The notes: generated by a model not told the origin, from the sequence alone. DNA of 64,000 nucleotides from Struthio camelus (GCF_040807025.1 NC_090981.1:69325645-69389644); one strand, 5' to 3'. Counted from the stretch's first letter, positions 44,766 to 59,754 are shown. A program made the numbers and translations.

Positions 44766-47700
44766 ACTTTGGAGATGAATATTCAGAGGAAACATTATGT
44801 CTCAGCAGGACAGACAATACCTTTTTCCAAGGTAAAAGATTTTTGCATCCAGTCCCGATCTTGCAGACTTTTGCATAGAAGACTCACTGCTTTGTAGAGG
44901 ATTTTTTATGCAGAAATCATACAAATTAGACTAATCTCAAATGGGCACAGGGATAAGATCAACAAGACAATTCACTCATTGTAGGTAGAAATGCAATCAG
45001 AAAAGAAAATGGAGTGTTTGGGGTTTGTTTGGGTTTCTTTTGAACTATAAAATCAAACTACTGCGTTATGAAAAAAGGGGGCTCAAAATACTGGTAAATG
45101 CTCCACAGAGGAACTATTAGGCAAGCAATAGAGGCTGGCAGTTTCCCAAAACACACATTGTCTCTGGGACCAAAATATGTCTAAGTGAGCAGGGAACATA
45201 TGTATAAACAGCGGTGATTTTTCAGCAGATCTCATCTTGTCATAATGGAGATTTAAAAATGAAGGCCTGTACTGAGGCATTAAGCTTTGGCAAGCAGCAC
45301 ATAGCTGAAGAGGATAAAGGAAGAATATAAGGAAGTCTTCCTCACAGAAACCATTTCTCTTCCTCTCCCACACATCATCTTCACTGCTGTCCTCCTCCGT
45401 GCATATCATGCCACCTTGTTTGCACACCTGGTGAAAAGACAGCCGCTTTCCAGTGCAGCTATACGAGCGTCCTTCCTCCAGCCACCATGGCAAGGACTGC
45501 TGGCATGATGGTACTGCATCAGTCCTCATTGCAGGCTACCAACATGAAAAGGCTCACACTGGCTTTCATGGTTCCTGGGGATGAGATGTGAGCTTCCAGA
45601 GCTTTTCTTCAGTCCTAAGGGCATCTTCAATGCCAAATTTTTCCTCCATCATGCCCAGATACTGGCAGAGCGCAGCATCTTGGTTCTCCTCTCACATCTA
45701 GCCCTGAGCACTCACCTTCAAAGAGATGTTGCGAGGGGCCATGGGGCGCACAGACCCAACGCAGGTACCACACTCGGTTTGTGCGTAGCTTGTATCCACT
45801 AGAGTAGTACGAACACTACCTGACACAACTGCTGTCACCCACACAACCCGATGAAGAGACGTCCCCTTCTCCCATCCACCTGCACAGCGGTAGCACATAC
45901 ACTGAGGACATGGGTGACCCGCAGCCTCTTCTGCCTGAAGGGAGTTCACTCACGTTGCTCACCTTCACACATCAACAGAAACAGCTCTGAGAGCAGCAAG
46001 GGCAACGCAGAGCTGGCTTTTCCAGACAAGTGTCAGCAGTTTTGCTCCTTTCTTCTCTTGTTCTTCATAATTGCGTCCTATCAGTAATAACTGCAAATAA
46101 ATAATTATTTCCTGCTTTTTATTGTAAGACAGGATATCTGAAAGCAAAGTGGTTCTGGAGGCATAGAGCAAGAAGTCAGGAGGTCCATACTTTCCCTGTA
46201 GCTTGCAAGTAGGACCCAGGGGGCTCAGCTCAAGACTCTGACTTGTAAGTACAAGGCGGTAGGAGGCAACTGCAGCCTGCGTGTGTGCACAGTGCACGTA
46301 CTGAAGGGAAAGCAGCTTGAAGTAATTAGTAGAAAATGCTAAAGACAAGGTATTTCAAATTCAAATCCTTCCTAAGATTTGAGGCTCTCAGTCAGTGCTT
46401 ACTCACCTCCTCCTCTATTAAATTCCCTCTCCTGTCTTGGAAAAGATACCTACATACTTTTATTTCTGCAAGTGGAGAAAGTCACCGCTGTGTTGTCGTA
46501 CTTGAGAGGATGTGATGGTGCAACACTCTTGCAGCTGCAACTACAACAGGCAGAGCTCTCAGCGGGGGGAAAGTGCAGTGTCAGTTCTGTGCTCTGACTA
46601 AGGGAATATAAATCCACCTTACAGAAAAGTGTTTTAATTTGGCTGGAAACTATTTGGCCATTTAAGAAGGGGAGTCTTCAGAACAAGAGGAAACATAAAT
46701 CTTTTAAGTGTTACAAGTGAAGGAGTCACTGAGTGTCGTTCCAAGCGTTCAACGTTTCGCTGTTACTGGGTGGAGTACCTGAGCTGTGCTGTGTTTTACC
46801 CAGTGTTTCTCCCCTGCAAAGTGCCCAAGCAGTGGCAGAAAATAACCTAGCTTAAATCCCCTCTTTAGGGACCCACCTCAGCCATGGGCTGCCTTATCCT
46901 TCTAGATTTCTCCCTGGTCCATGTTAACCCTCTTCCCTTCCCACGGGACATGCCCCAGTGACTGCACAGTTATGCAAAAGATGGGTTCTCCCACCACCCT
47001 TGTTTTAAAAGAAAGACTGAACAATGGAAATGTCTTGGAAAAAAGGTTTCAGATGTACCCTTCTTTCTTCGGTGATTCTAGCGACTGACTGAAGCAGTTT
47101 CTGCTCAGCAAAGGTGGGACTCAGGGACCTGCCCTGTGTTGCTAAGCCTGGGGCTTAACTTTTAGGCTCTCTGGGGCTTGGTGTTGCCATGCCAAAGGTC
47201 CCTGTGGGATTTTGAGCATTTACTCAGGCACCTTTAATATGAAAATAATTGTTGTCCACAGGTTTTAGACACCTCTGGATTCTGGCAACAGCGAACAAGG
47301 CTTTTAGGCAAGCTAAATTTTATCTTTAGGCTGTTAAGTTCTCACATGGGTATGTTCCTCAGCTGCTCCTCACCTCAGCTTCTCCGTGTATCTAGGGATA
47401 TGATGGAAAGACTAACGCTTCATAGTCTTGCTTTGCTGCTAATTGTGAAGTGCTCTGGGACTGGGACAAGCACACCAAAAAAAGCAATGATAGATTTTAG
47501 GGTTTTTTTGCTGGGTGCAAAAATATTTCTTGTCATTTGGTGTTGTAAGTGCAGCAGGACACATATGAATGGATACAGTGAGGTCCCTCCCCATTTGGAT
47601 ATACTCCACATGCCAGTAAAAAGAAAAAGCATAAAAGGGGGGTGACCGGTCTCTCCTCTGCTCCTCCTCCTTCTGGGGCTGGTTCTGTACCAGCTCAGTT

Positions 47701-49249
47701 ATCTGACAAGTGGCTGATGATAGTGATAAATGTTCAAATCCTAATTCAGTCAGAGCTCCTTGACTGGACAGAGGGATGGCTTTCATAACTAATAGTAAAT
47801 ACTTTTATCCTCAGAAGCGTGGAACTTGTGGTGGGATTTGTCCAGGCCTGTGGGCACAGTCTGGCTAAAGCGGATTCTGCCGTGCCTTTGACGTAAGTCG
47901 GTCCTGCTGGTGTAGCAGAATGGCACGTCAGAGTGGCCCACTGGGTGACACCACTTGTCATAGCCGGGGGGGGGGGATACATTTAAATGCTGTCGCTTTT
48001 GCCTGTTTATGTCAGCTTGTGTTTCTCAAAGCAGTTTGCACTTCAAAATGGCACAAGTATATTTTGGCTTGTCAACAAGGATTATACAATTATGCAAGGT
48101 GCATGTGTCTGTCTGCCTCTGTGGCCTCCCCGCCCCTCTCCTCACAATGTCATTTGGACCCTGTGGTCAACATGAGCCTAATTTCACACTGGGCTGGAGG
48201 CCTCAAAGATATCTAAGGGGGGTGTTTCTACCCGTTTTTGTGGAAACAAGAAGCTGTTTAGAGAAATAAGGCCTCATAAGTGCCTGAGCTGAAAAAAAGC
48301 TATGACATAAGTTTGCACCATATTAGATGATGTTTGCACCTGGAAAGAGAGCTTATAAATGTCCCAGCTACTGAAAAAGGTAAATTAAGAACATATAAAC
48401 TGAAACACATAAACCTGAACACCTAAACAGAAGTCTGTCGGAAATCAGGGCTGTTCATTCTGCAGCCCACAGAACTGCTTGCTTGTGAAGAGGGCTGAAT
48501 AATTAGCGTTGGAGGACGCCCTCTGCCTAGGCCGCAGAAAAAGAAACTCTGGGGTTGCTCTGCAGAAACCGTTTCAGTCTATGGTTAAAGCTTAAGACCG
48601 CTTGGTGGCAAGGAGTACATTTAAACTGTGTTGTATGCTCACCAAGCCTCCACTCATTCTTGCCCTGGAGTGCAATAAATTGGCCCTATCCCATTCATTA
48701 TTTATTATTCTGTATTAATGATGGATGTATATTACAATAGTACTTAGAAGCCCCTGTCAGGGATGCCACATTGAGATAGGTGTAGCAGTATCGCGTAGGA
48801 GGAAGCAGTCCTGGCCCCACAGAATTTGCAGTCCAATTGCAGCTGTCCAGCAGATTTACAAGAGATTGGACACAAATAGCTGGAGACCTGCTACGTGCCA
48901 GAAGGAAGTTTAAAAGAACAAAGCCTCAAAATCCGTTCATCTTTCCTTCTCGAATAGCCGAAGGATGCAAGTACTAGATATGGAAGGGACTCCTCTCAAT
49001 GATAGAATTAAGAAAAGAGAAAATTTAGGTTGAGTATCAAGAAAAAATTCCTGACAGGAAACGCTTAGGCTGTGCAATTGTTTCTCGGGGTCTTACATCC
49101 TGAAACAAGAATCACTGCAGAGTGAACATGTTGCATTTACAGGAGGGCTTGTCGGGGTGAGTGAAGAGAGATTTTCCACTAACACTTGATCCCTCTGAAA
49201 GGAGAGAATTAACACATTGTACTACACTTTTCATTTGTGCGCATATGCT

Positions 49250-49530
49250 ATTCTAGATAAATGCCTTCAGAGGGCATTCATAGGGATTAAAAAAATCAAG
49301 AGGGTTTAATGTGTGTGTGTAGCAGATGGAAATAAGCAGACAAATGTGCACTGGCTGCATACCCTAACAATGTGATTATTTGCATCTTCATTCAAATTGT
49401 TTCTTGTTACATAATGATTTTGTACACAGTGGAGTACTTAACCTAATTTGTATTGATCTCAATTGCTTTCATTTGTGCATACTTAATTCAGAGAGGTAAT
49501 CAAATTGATTTTTGAGGCCTAGTTTTTAAG
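49250..49530. promoter_or_regulatory. Candidate intronic regulatory element, A/T-rich
   Basis: Repeat-free A/T-rich sequence with ATTGATCT (49452-49459) and ATTGATTTTT (49504-49513), two ONECUT-type cores 45 bases apart, plus several TAAT/ATTA homeodomain cores. Function is inferred only. Confidence 0.25.
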
Positions 49531-50654
49531 AGATTGTAGTAGCACAGATATACAAGAGGTTGCTTTAAGTGAATCATATCAAAAGAAAACATTTTAAACC
49601 TTTGGAAAACGTTTTGATGGTCATTTCATTGTGTTCAGTATTACTAGCATAATTAAATTTCTTTCACATTGAGTTCTCTCTGAAATCGAATTGAGAAGCA
49701 TTTTTTAGTTCCATCAGACAGATAACTTGGTTTAGTTGACTTTGTACTACACCCATACAAAACAACATATAACAGATCAATATTCATGGCTTATCCTTAC
49801 AAACAATAGAGAGGAATGACTTACTGTTGGATTAAAATAATGTCATTTTCTGCTTGATTCCTTCTTAGCATTTACTTATTTGTTTCATAGTTTCAAAGTC
49901 ACTTTTGCCATTATAGTAAAAAAAAGTCATAAAACCTGTGAGTAACCAAGGGCATCATCAGAAAGAAGGAAGCGGAGTTAACCTGAGAGACTGTGGGGAA
50001 TCAAACGAGGAGGTGATGGAGACAAAGGGAGTCTCTTTCCAGGGAAAGCAGATCATACAGTGGGGCCTTGCAAAATTTTAGACTGCTGAGTAGTCTTCCA
50101 AGATATCTGGTTGAAACCTCCTTGCTTAATTTGTTTAAAATTAGAGTTAGCTGAGGAGGGAGATGGAGTGATGTCAGATGTGTGCTGGAGCTTTGTTTGT
50201 GTAAGAAGCAGGACTAGCACCGTGTTTGAGTTTCCTAGGACATAAAATCACTTGAGCTGTTTCCTTAAGATGTTGCCAGTATCCAAAACAAACCAGAATC
50301 AGGCTCTCATAGCAAGAAGGTGATGGATTTGTAGCCTCAGAGGCTCCCTCAGTGTCTGTCTTCTACAGTTTGGTGATTTTAAAGCTGTAGTCACCAAAGC
50401 AAATCTACGTAAGTGTTTCTTGCCGTTACTGGCTGCACTTCCAGGCCATTCCAAAGCACGGACCGTTGTAGTGCTGTTTAGGTGGGACTTGGCTGAATGC
50501 TACTGGCGATGCTGTCAATCACGGTGATGACCTCTATATCAATCAATTTTTGCCAACGTATGGCAAAAGCAGTTTGTGTAAAAAAGATCAGTGTATGCAT
50601 AAGTAGCTAATAGAAACTATTATGGGATAGTGCACAAGAATATTCAATATTGCT

Positions 50655-50825
50655 TATCGGTGACTGAGCACTGGATCAGGTTGTCCAGAGAGGTTGTCTC
50701 CATCCTTGGAGATCTTCAAAAGCCGCCTGGGCAACCTACTTTGGCTGACGCTGCTGGAGCAGGGGGGTTGGACTAGATGATCTCCAGAGGTCTCTTCCAA
50801 CCTCAACCGTTCTGCGATTCTGTGG
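50655..50825 (+). mobile_element. CR1 3'-end fragment
   Basis: Contains gagcactggatcaggttgtcc, then ccatccttggagatcttcaa, then the 3' UTR ggttggactagatgatctcc and an end at gcgattctgtgg. Short 5'-truncated copy with small internal deletions. Confidence 0.93.
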
Positions 50826-53800
50826 GGTTTGGTAAGGCTGGTGTTATGCACTCTGGGTTGATTCCTCTGAGTTGCACATTATTCCAGCTGTGAACAATGG
50901 GGCCAGCTGGATGTTTTTCAGTAGAGAAAAGTGTCATCAAAAAAGGCCAAACTGTCTAATCTAAAATGTTGTGCTTCAAACAGCTTTCACCAGACTCATG
51001 GAGGACTTGCCCCAGAAAGGGGATCTCACCCTTCAGGGTACAGGAACTAAGCTGCTCACGCAGGTGATGAGCCGCTCCAGAGCTGGAGGGTGGAGGGTGC
51101 CCAGCACAGAGGGTTTACCCAGCGCTCGCGTGGGACCCTGCATACGGGGTTGGCAGTGCTGGGCACAGCGGTGCTGGGCTGCTCTCCCGGCCCTAGGAGC
51201 ATGGCCGTCACGTGGAGATTAGCGCTCTTGCCATGGAAAGGCGGGAAGGGAGGTTCCCACAGACGTAATTCTCTCTTTTCTAACAGTTTTACTCAGCAGT
51301 TTTAATGGTGCAGTAGAATCCACTGCCATTTGCTAATAGTTGCCATATATTCAATTTTAATGATTAGAGTTAAATTTCACAATATTTTTGTCTTTATAAA
51401 CTGAAGTTTTAAGGACAGTACTTATCAACTGAAATGCTTCTAAATATTTGTCAGGATTTATAGCTGTTTGTAATGCATGGGCTGGCTAGGTTTCTGTCTT
51501 CTGAGGAAGAAAATGGAAAATAAGAGGTATTGTTGCTGAAAATAAGACTACCGTTGCAGACCAATGGCCTATTGGAAGAAGCATTCAATTTAATGATATG
51601 CAGTGACAAAAAAATTAAGCTTAAATTAGAAGTGTGTGAAGGAAACCAAAACTCAGACAGGTTTGCTGAATTAAAATTGAAAAAATCATCAGCTTCATGT
51701 AGACATTTTTCAAGCCAGCGGGGCTGCATGTGTTGGAATTCATGCAATGTAAATTAGTCACTGGGCTTCCCGTTTGTGCTGGGTTTTGTAATTGCTCCCA
51801 GAGTGGTACGGTATGATTCTTTTTTTAATGTTAATCGTATTGAAACTTATTAAATGCAGACAGCTTAGAGCAAATTTTCCCTTAGAGGATCAGGGGTGTG
51901 TTCCAAGGCCCAGCGCAGTTCAGGAAAGGCCCTCATGGTCTTTCCGAACTTCCACCGGCTCAAAGTGAGGCATCCAGCTGCCAGAAGGCAATCAATCCCA
52001 TCTAGGCTGGACACCTGCCTTCTGGCTGCAGAAGCAGCCTGGACAGCACCAGATGCCTTGCTTTTCTTTGGCAAATGCTAGGTGAAATGGGCACCGGCCT
52101 TACTGATTGCAGTGGAAGCTGGCTTGCAGGTGTGTGATAGATGGTTTTGTATTCAAAATTCTAGTCCAGAAATACTCTTCTTCCAGCCTCAGAAATCACA
52201 GCTGGGAATTTACCACTCTCTGGAGCTTTTAGTATGAAGCTTGCTCATCAGTATATTTATATGAGGAAGTCATCAAACACTCCTCCGGTGATAGCTTCAG
52301 CCTTTGTAAACGCTCAGCGCCAGCACAGAGTGGGTCAGGTCCTGCCTGGAAAACCTTCCCAGCATTGCTGCCGTGCGGAAGAAAGAGGAGCCCTCATTTC
52401 AATACGTTTGTCTTCCTTGCTTTCCAATGCTTTTAGCAAAATGGTGGGAGGGATTATATTACTGAAAAAAGTGCCATGTTATGGTTCTCTTTATCTAGTA
52501 TTAGTGATTGTTGCAAAGGATTTTTAACTGACATTTGCCTGAATATCTAAATTTTGTCCCAATTTCTGGCAAGTGGAAATGTGAAGGTGTTTGGCAGTGA
52601 CATGGTTCTGTGAGTATCTCTTACTCTGTACACCAGCCACAAGGAGTCTACCAAAATGTGAGTTATGCTGATGAGCTTTGACTGGACATATGAGTCTCAC
52701 AAAACCTTTCTGTTCTTTTACTTTCTTTTACTGTGAAAATAACCTCCTAAAGCCTTTTTTTTTTGGTGAGAACTCCAAAGAAGTTGCAAAAGTTCTCATT
52801 ATTGATTATAGCTTCACCGTAATCACAAATGCAAATTCAGTTATTGGCATATTATTGCAAAAGGAGTATCACCAAACAGATGTGTTGCTTCTCTGGCTGA
52901 TAAACGGACCATTCAAAAAATTTTGCATTGTGCATCCAGTTCAGATTACAGCTCCTGAATATACCTCAAGAGCCAGGTTTGTATTTTACTCCTCTGGCTT
53001 ATAAACAGAGCATTTTATTTGGCTGAGATATTTCTTGAATAAACACTAAATACTCACAAAAGGACAGAGCTGGGATGGAAATATTTAACAGCTGCTGTAG
53101 CTATTAGCAAAGAGAGACAACTGCCTGCTTCTGCTCTCCTTTCCTCCGGGATCTAGCAAAATATTCCAGCACACGCTTAACCTCAGGCTTGCAAACGCAC
53201 TGGGAAAAGTCAATGAAGCATTGTGTATATTTGAAGTTGAACTCAAGCTTAAACGTTTTGCTGGATCAGGACGTAACTGCCTAGTAACCCCACTGTCTTT
53301 CTTGCAGTTACTCCTGGTTTTCAGCATTGCTTGTGAAAACTGTACCAGTGAGACCTGAGTGTTAGTACTAGGTTTTAGTATATCTCTACCTGCAAACAAG
53401 CTGGAGTAAGTAGGAAATCACCAGACTTTATTCTAAAATTTAATCTCTGAAATTCAGCGCACTGAATCTGAATATCTACCTTCATGGAGAGGAATCTTAC
53501 TTGGTGGGAACTGCAGAGATTGTGGGGCTCGTTGCATTTCTCTCTACCTCACCTGACTAACCGCCTGCCTCTGCATGCTTAGCTGAATGCTATTCTTCTT
53601 TGAATTTCTAAGCAATACCTAACTCTGTAAACACAACCACCTCATCATTTTTAAAGCAACTTTTCCTTAATGTTCCCTTAGTTTTAGCTGCAGACAAAAC
53701 TACCCTTATTTAAGACAGACTGTCCCTCTTTTAGGGACATAATACAAAGGGCCTGATTCAGCAGAGTGAGGTCATGTTTTTAAATGTTAATGCCTTTTAA

Positions 53801-56461
53801 ACCAGTAGCTTTCCAAGTAAATAAACATAAGTAAAGTAAGTAAAGCAGTACTGAATTTGTTTCTGAGCTTCATCTATATTGTTTCTATGTAAAGCGTCCT
53901 TTGTCCAGGGTAGAAGAAAAGGGATGAATCTTTTTTTTCTCACAGTTACAGTTGTCAATTATTATTAATTATCCATTTTCTTCCATAGAATAAATTCAGG
54001 ATTAACTGCAGTTAGTATCGTCAAGTTGTTCTTAAAATCAAGATGGCTGCTCCCCTTCCTTCTACTGCCAAAATGTCTCTCATTCCATAGGCAGGTTTCC
54101 TAGAGAATAACTTTATTTTATTAGAGTGCTCGTTCCACTTTTCTTTTCTGATAAATGCATGTCAAGGAAAAACATTTGCCTTTATGGTTCCTTTTCAAGA
54201 GCAAACTTAACAGTTCACGGAAAGTATTTACTGAATGCATTGAAAAGCACATGCCTTTGCATTATTTATTATAAGATACCAATAACTGCAATACACAGAG
54301 TATCTCTGGACATAAATTAGTGATGTTAGGAAATACTGGAATCTTCCCGGTGTCCCGGAACCTATTAGAAACTGCAGCAAAAATGCAGGCGCTCATCACA
54401 TTCCCTAGTCTTTGGCATACCGTGACACTGGATTGGAGACAAAAAGACTCCAGTAAAACACTGACGGGAAAAATCCAGTCTGACTGCACTGAAATCTACT
54501 TTTTCATCGCAGACACACAATAAACGTTCTCTGTGGATGGTATGGTCTGGCAGCTGAGAGGCACAGAGGAAGCTTCAAGGACCAAAGGAGGCAGCAGGAG
54601 CACGGGAGGGAAGAGAGGATTTGCAGAGATGCAGAGGAGAAACAGCGACTATCCGAAGGGGACAATGTAGGACGGTGAATTCTCCAGGAGACGACTCAGG
54701 ACAGGGAGTGACATGCAGCGGGGAAAGCCTAGACGCGGAAAGAGCCTGGGAGACCTGGGAGCTGGGTGTCCCCACGGAGAGAGAAGGAAAGCAGAGGTTG
54801 GGAAAGACTCGCTGTTTGGCTGAACGGTCTTGTGGTGGGAGGTGGAAAAGGAACCGGAAAGCAAGCCGTGTTGCATCCTCCACACAAAACCCTCCGTCTG
54901 TAATGCTCTGTCACCCTGAGAGGTTTGCTGGATGGTGTAGCGGTAGTGCAGCCCTTCTTCAGGAAAGTTACATTCTCCAGTTGTCTCTCCTTCACTTGTC
55001 AAAGTTAATTTAAAACAGCCTCAGGTTTAAGCAGTATCTTTAAGGATTTCTGATTTGATCCCTGACTGAAACTGAGGTGTGCCAGGAAGGGTTCAGACCT
55101 GTTTATTTCCATAGAGCTGCATCATCCTACCTTAGTTTTGAAGCCAGCCTATCTCTGGCAGGGATCTCCAGCTGCATCTTGGCCTGGCTCCTTTCCTGTC
55201 GGTTGCTGGAAAAGGAGCTGTTGTGATAAAAATACTGCAAGGAAGTGTTCTTTTTATGCTGGGTATGGTTCTCCTTGATCCACACCGGTTTAAATCAGCA
55301 GCAATCCCACTGGAGATTTCAGTGTGAGACAAGACAGGGATCAAACTTGTTACATTTGCCAGGTAGCTTACAAGAAAAGTGAGATTAGAAAAATAATAAT
55401 TCCAGAACATTTTTTGGCTAGGTTTTGCATGGAAAGTGCCATACAAAGGTAAAGCCACAAGTGAGCGTCGCGCATGATCGTTCAAGCTGGATGCTATGCG
55501 ATATCCAGAAAGTTCAGAACTATCTGAAAGCAGAGGAGAGGATTTGATGAGGAAGGAAAGAGACGGGCTGAACGGCTGTTTGCTTACAGCCTTGCAAAGG
55601 CGAAGGTACCGGGAGTAACCTGTTACAGCAGCTAGTGAGCCTCACGGGAAGATTTTCCTAGTGTCTAACTATAAATCTGTGTACTACAGATTAAACTAAT
55701 TATTTGTTGTCTTTCTTGCGGTAGGCATAAAGAATAATGAATCATCATCCTCTTTAAAACAGTCTTGCAGACGATTCCTCCTTGCTTCCTGGGATACACA
55801 GACTCAGCCCTTTCAGTCTCTCCTCGGTCCTCAGCTTCATATCTTTCTCGTTGATCTCCGCTAGACTTGTAAAGTAGGAGTCCCCTTACCTAAGTCTCGC
55901 TCGCTGCGGGTGTTTACATCTAAGCTAATTGTGTAGGCTGTTTTTATGGTCAACAGACTGAAATCAATACCGTAGTGTGCAATTCCTCTCATCTCAGACT
56001 TGGCTTGAGTCACGTCCTAGAACTGCCTGTTTCTGTTTGTTGGCCGTCCCGACGGATAACTCAGGTGGCGACGGCTCTATTCTAAATGTCTAAAGTTAAG
56101 CGAGGGGAATCATCCCTCTGATATCCAAAACTGCGTTCATCCAGGTTCATCCAACAGCGACCTCATCGATGCCAGCTGGAGGAAAAATAAAATTATTTCC
56201 TTTGTCTTTTGTACAGCGCTTGTTTGAATACATCCCACAGTGATACTTGCCTTTCTCTTTCACCTCGCTGCAAAACTCAGACTCTGTGACCCACCAGAGC
56301 CCCAGATCGTCCGGTGCTCTGCTACTGTCCCAATCAATCATCGCCCATTTTGGACGTGTATAGTCCATTTTCCTTCTTCTGTGTGTTTTTGCACCCATCT
56401 GTAATAGCTACTGTGTTGCTCACTTTGGAGCATTTCTCCAGCCTATCTAAATCATTGTGAA

Positions 56462-56580
56462 TGAATAATACATACTATTACATATATTTACATAGATGTA
56501 ATTATTATATATATTTTAATATATTGTATAATATTTTATGTAACCCTATAAATATAACCCTATTTCCAATTTAATGAAAC
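56462..56580. repeat. A/T-rich low-complexity stretch
   Basis: Almost only A and T with TATATATT and TAATATATTGTATAATATTTTA elements broken by few C/G; possible DNA-unwinding or matrix-attachment sequence, otherwise no function seen. Confidence 0.7.
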
Positions 56581-59500
56581 TCTCACTTTTCAAGGAAGAA
56601 AAATTAAAATTGCCAGAAGTATTATAGAATTGGCCACTACATGTCCCCCCATACCGAGCCCCCAATCCCAAGCAGGGCCCTGAATCACCATGGGATGCCG
56701 GGGGACGCCTGCAAGGGGCCGTGCTCTAAATCCACTGCTGGGGTACACTCCACTAATAGAGAGGAAGTGGCGTTTTCGGAGCTTAATTCTAGAAGCAGCC
56801 TCATTTACGTTTTGGCCAGTCTGGTATTTTCAAGTGGTCTGATTCTGACCTTTCTTTTAGAGACAACTCTCCTGCAGCCACTTGAATTTCACGGCTGAAA
56901 ACTGGTGCAGGAAAGGACTCAGGTTCAACCAATCCAACAAAACATTGCAGTTCCCTGCACAAAACCTGTGAAATATTTTCGCATGCACAGACATAAGCTG
57001 ATCAATATCCAGCTGAGTCAGGTTCACCGAGGTGTCATGCTCAGACATACGCAGATGGAAATTTTAACTACCGACATTTCTAGAGCCTGAATTTTACTTT
57101 TTGGCCCAGGTTCTCATTTCAAATTTTAGAGCTGCAGAGTTTTTTAACATGGCTGCCTAAAAATCTGGCCGCTTATCAATTCACTCTACTCATTTTGTCC
57201 CACTACATTACCTAATCATGTCAACATATGGATTTTTTTATCTTACTGCCTTGTGTAGACGGCCTTATCAGTCTATTTTTAAACCTGGGTATGCTTTGGT
57301 GGTGGTGTTGGTTTCAGCACTCGATGTTCTCTTTGCGCTAATAAATACAGATCAGCTCTTAATACCGATTTTTTTCTAAGATCCATTAGCATCGTTTGAC
57401 ATCAGCGCTGCCGAGGTGCGGCTGCCCTCCTGCCCGGAAGGCAGGGGTTGGGCGGAAGAGCTTTCGGCCGGCGCTTGAGCCTTTGCCGCGCGAGACGTCC
57501 CGGGAAGAGTGTTGTGTGTTTACTGGCCCTGCGTCAAGTGGTCCCCGGTGTTGGGCTCTGCAGGCTTCGACAGCTTCCAGCAGCTGGAGTTTATGCCGGG
57601 CAGCTGGAGGATTTGGGCTGGAGCCGTGGCTGGCTCCGCAGCTCGCCGGGGTGGGAGCGGGAGCGGGCAGCCGGGTCGGCTGAGCCTCAGCCCCGGAGAG
57701 CAGCACGCGAGGCTAGCGGCAGCAAAGGGAGCTCCGAGGAGGAAGGGGAGGGTTGCAGAGACTCCTCCTCAGCTGAGGAAAAACGCTTGGCTGTTTTGAA
57801 AGAGATCTGCCATGTAGGGCATTTTCGACTATTTTCTCCTCCTGGAAGTAGCTTCAAAATCCATGCCGTAAACACAAATACAGGTGAACTCAGAAACATC
57901 TCCTATTTCTGGACAACTCAGATCGCTTTATGCTTTGAGGTCACCCCTGCAAAACCCTGAAAACTGCTTTGTCGGCCGTGGCTGGAGAGGCACCCTCGGG
58001 GGGCAAGCAGTCGGTAGAGCAGGGGGAAGCGCGGTGGTCTCTGCACCAGCGCGAGGCCAGAGAGGGGAGAAGCGAGCGGCGCCCTGGGGTGGCAACGCCG
58101 GAGCTAAACCCCAGGGACGGAGCGGGAGAAAGGTCAAGATGTGCCGATGCCTGACCAGCCTTGCAGGAAGCCTGAACGTTGTCGTTTTACAGAAATAGGT
58201 TCTGGCAGCCACTGACGAGCTGCATTTTTAAAAGTTGTCGGTCGTTTTGTTTCAGAGAAGCTGCGCGTCTGCAGATGACTTCCATTAGGAAGTGCTACCT
58301 GCTTCCTGGGCCAGTGCGGAGTAACCTGTGAAAAGCATCGTGAGAGCATAACGTAATGTAATGCCTGGTTTCAACTACGCCACCCAAGTTTGTTTCGGGA
58401 CAACACAAGCAATAATACTGGAGAACCTGCTTGGAAGCGGGGACCGAGAAGGTACAGCTGCCGGAGGCAGAGCTGCGCCGGAGGCGGCGGCGGCGGCCTC
58501 AGCCCCTTGCTCGTCCCCGGAGCAAGATGTGTGCCGCGGGGCCACGGGGCAGGCAGGGCTTCGCTAGCAACGCGGCTCGATTAGCCGTGCCATCAGAAGC
58601 CTTTCACCATTTTAAACTGGGAGCAGAAGAGCAGGGGCCTCCCCCCCACCCCGGCCGGTGCCTGCAGCCGGCTGCTGAAGCCCCCGACCCGCTGGGCGGC
58701 CAGCCTGGGGCGGGAAGGGGAAGGTCCTCTGCTCTCCGCATCCACGGTCGCCCTGTGGGACATGGAAATCGCTGCAACTCCCGCACGCTGGGTTTCTAAC
58801 CCTAAATATCCTCACAGTTTGCTTTTCTGAGCCCAGTGACAGCTGTTACTGACGGGGAAGAGAAATCCGGGAACGGCACGTCCGTCGGTGCTGGTAGTGG
58901 TGGCCGTGGCGGCTGGGAGCTCCTGCTGCTGCCTGCGTGTGTGGAGATACTGGCAGGAGTTGCATACTGCCCTGTGAAGTCCATTATTCCTCCTCTACAA
59001 GCCTTCTGTTTCTTTTTCTTCTGGGCTCTTCTTTTGGAGGCAGGGTGAGCAGGTACCGTCAGGACAGAATCGAGCCCTTTCAAAGTTTTTAGCAAAAAGC
59101 TACAGAAAAAAAAAAACTTTCCAACACTTCAGAATAAATAAGAATTGAAAGAGTTTAGGCAGTCGGGAGGACTTAAACTCTTATTTTCCACAGCCTTAAG
59201 GAGTAATAAAGTTCAAGTTGCACTCGGGCATGTAAGTTGGAGTTCAACAGCATCTCTGGTGACGTTGAGCTTCAGGACGCACAACGAACGCCGTTTTCCC
59301 GGGCAAAGGTGGTGCCAGCACCTGTGCTGTTACACCCAGCGCGTTAGCCTTTTCCGTATCATCACAGCGCTGCCATCACGCACCCTTCCAGCCCACCGCC
59401 AGCCCTACCTCAACCTGAATTTAGTGCTTCTGCCCTGTCCCTCGGATCTTCCCTGCCGCTGCTTTGTCACCTTCATCTCTAAGGGAAAGTGGAGATGGGC

Positions 59501-59754
59501 GAGGAGCGGAGCCTGCTGCGCCGGGGGCCGGGGAGTAAATGCAGAGCTCTGCAGAGCTGCTTCTGGCAGAGCCCTATCACTGCTTCTGGTGGTGGACCCC
59601 GTGCTTGAGACAACCCACGCTGACGTGGGAAACGGTCGTAGGTAGCCCACATGGATCCGGCCTGCGTGCTGGGAGCGGGAGGAGGAACGGCAAATGGGAA
59701 GCACTGCTTCATGGCGCGCCGGCCGCCTGCGCCGCCCCGAAGCGCCGCACAACC

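Noticed and set aside
52678-53004. Frame with VITNANSVIGILLQKEY, slightly like an LTR-element RNase H start
   Set aside because: Only a loose resemblance (TDAS-like start) in an A/T-rich region; no other conserved residues in the right place and no flanking retroelement sequence.
55745-56460. Possible further CR1/L3-like antisense text (tttcagtctctcctcggtcctc)
   Set aside because: Only a short phrase resembles CR1; the rest could not be aligned from memory, so it is not annotated.
57448-57960. 170-codon + strand frame in the ONECUT2 intron
   Set aside because: GC-rich block with overlapping frames; no family similarity, no clear splice sites or Kozak context. It could be an unrecognised exon, but nothing supports it.
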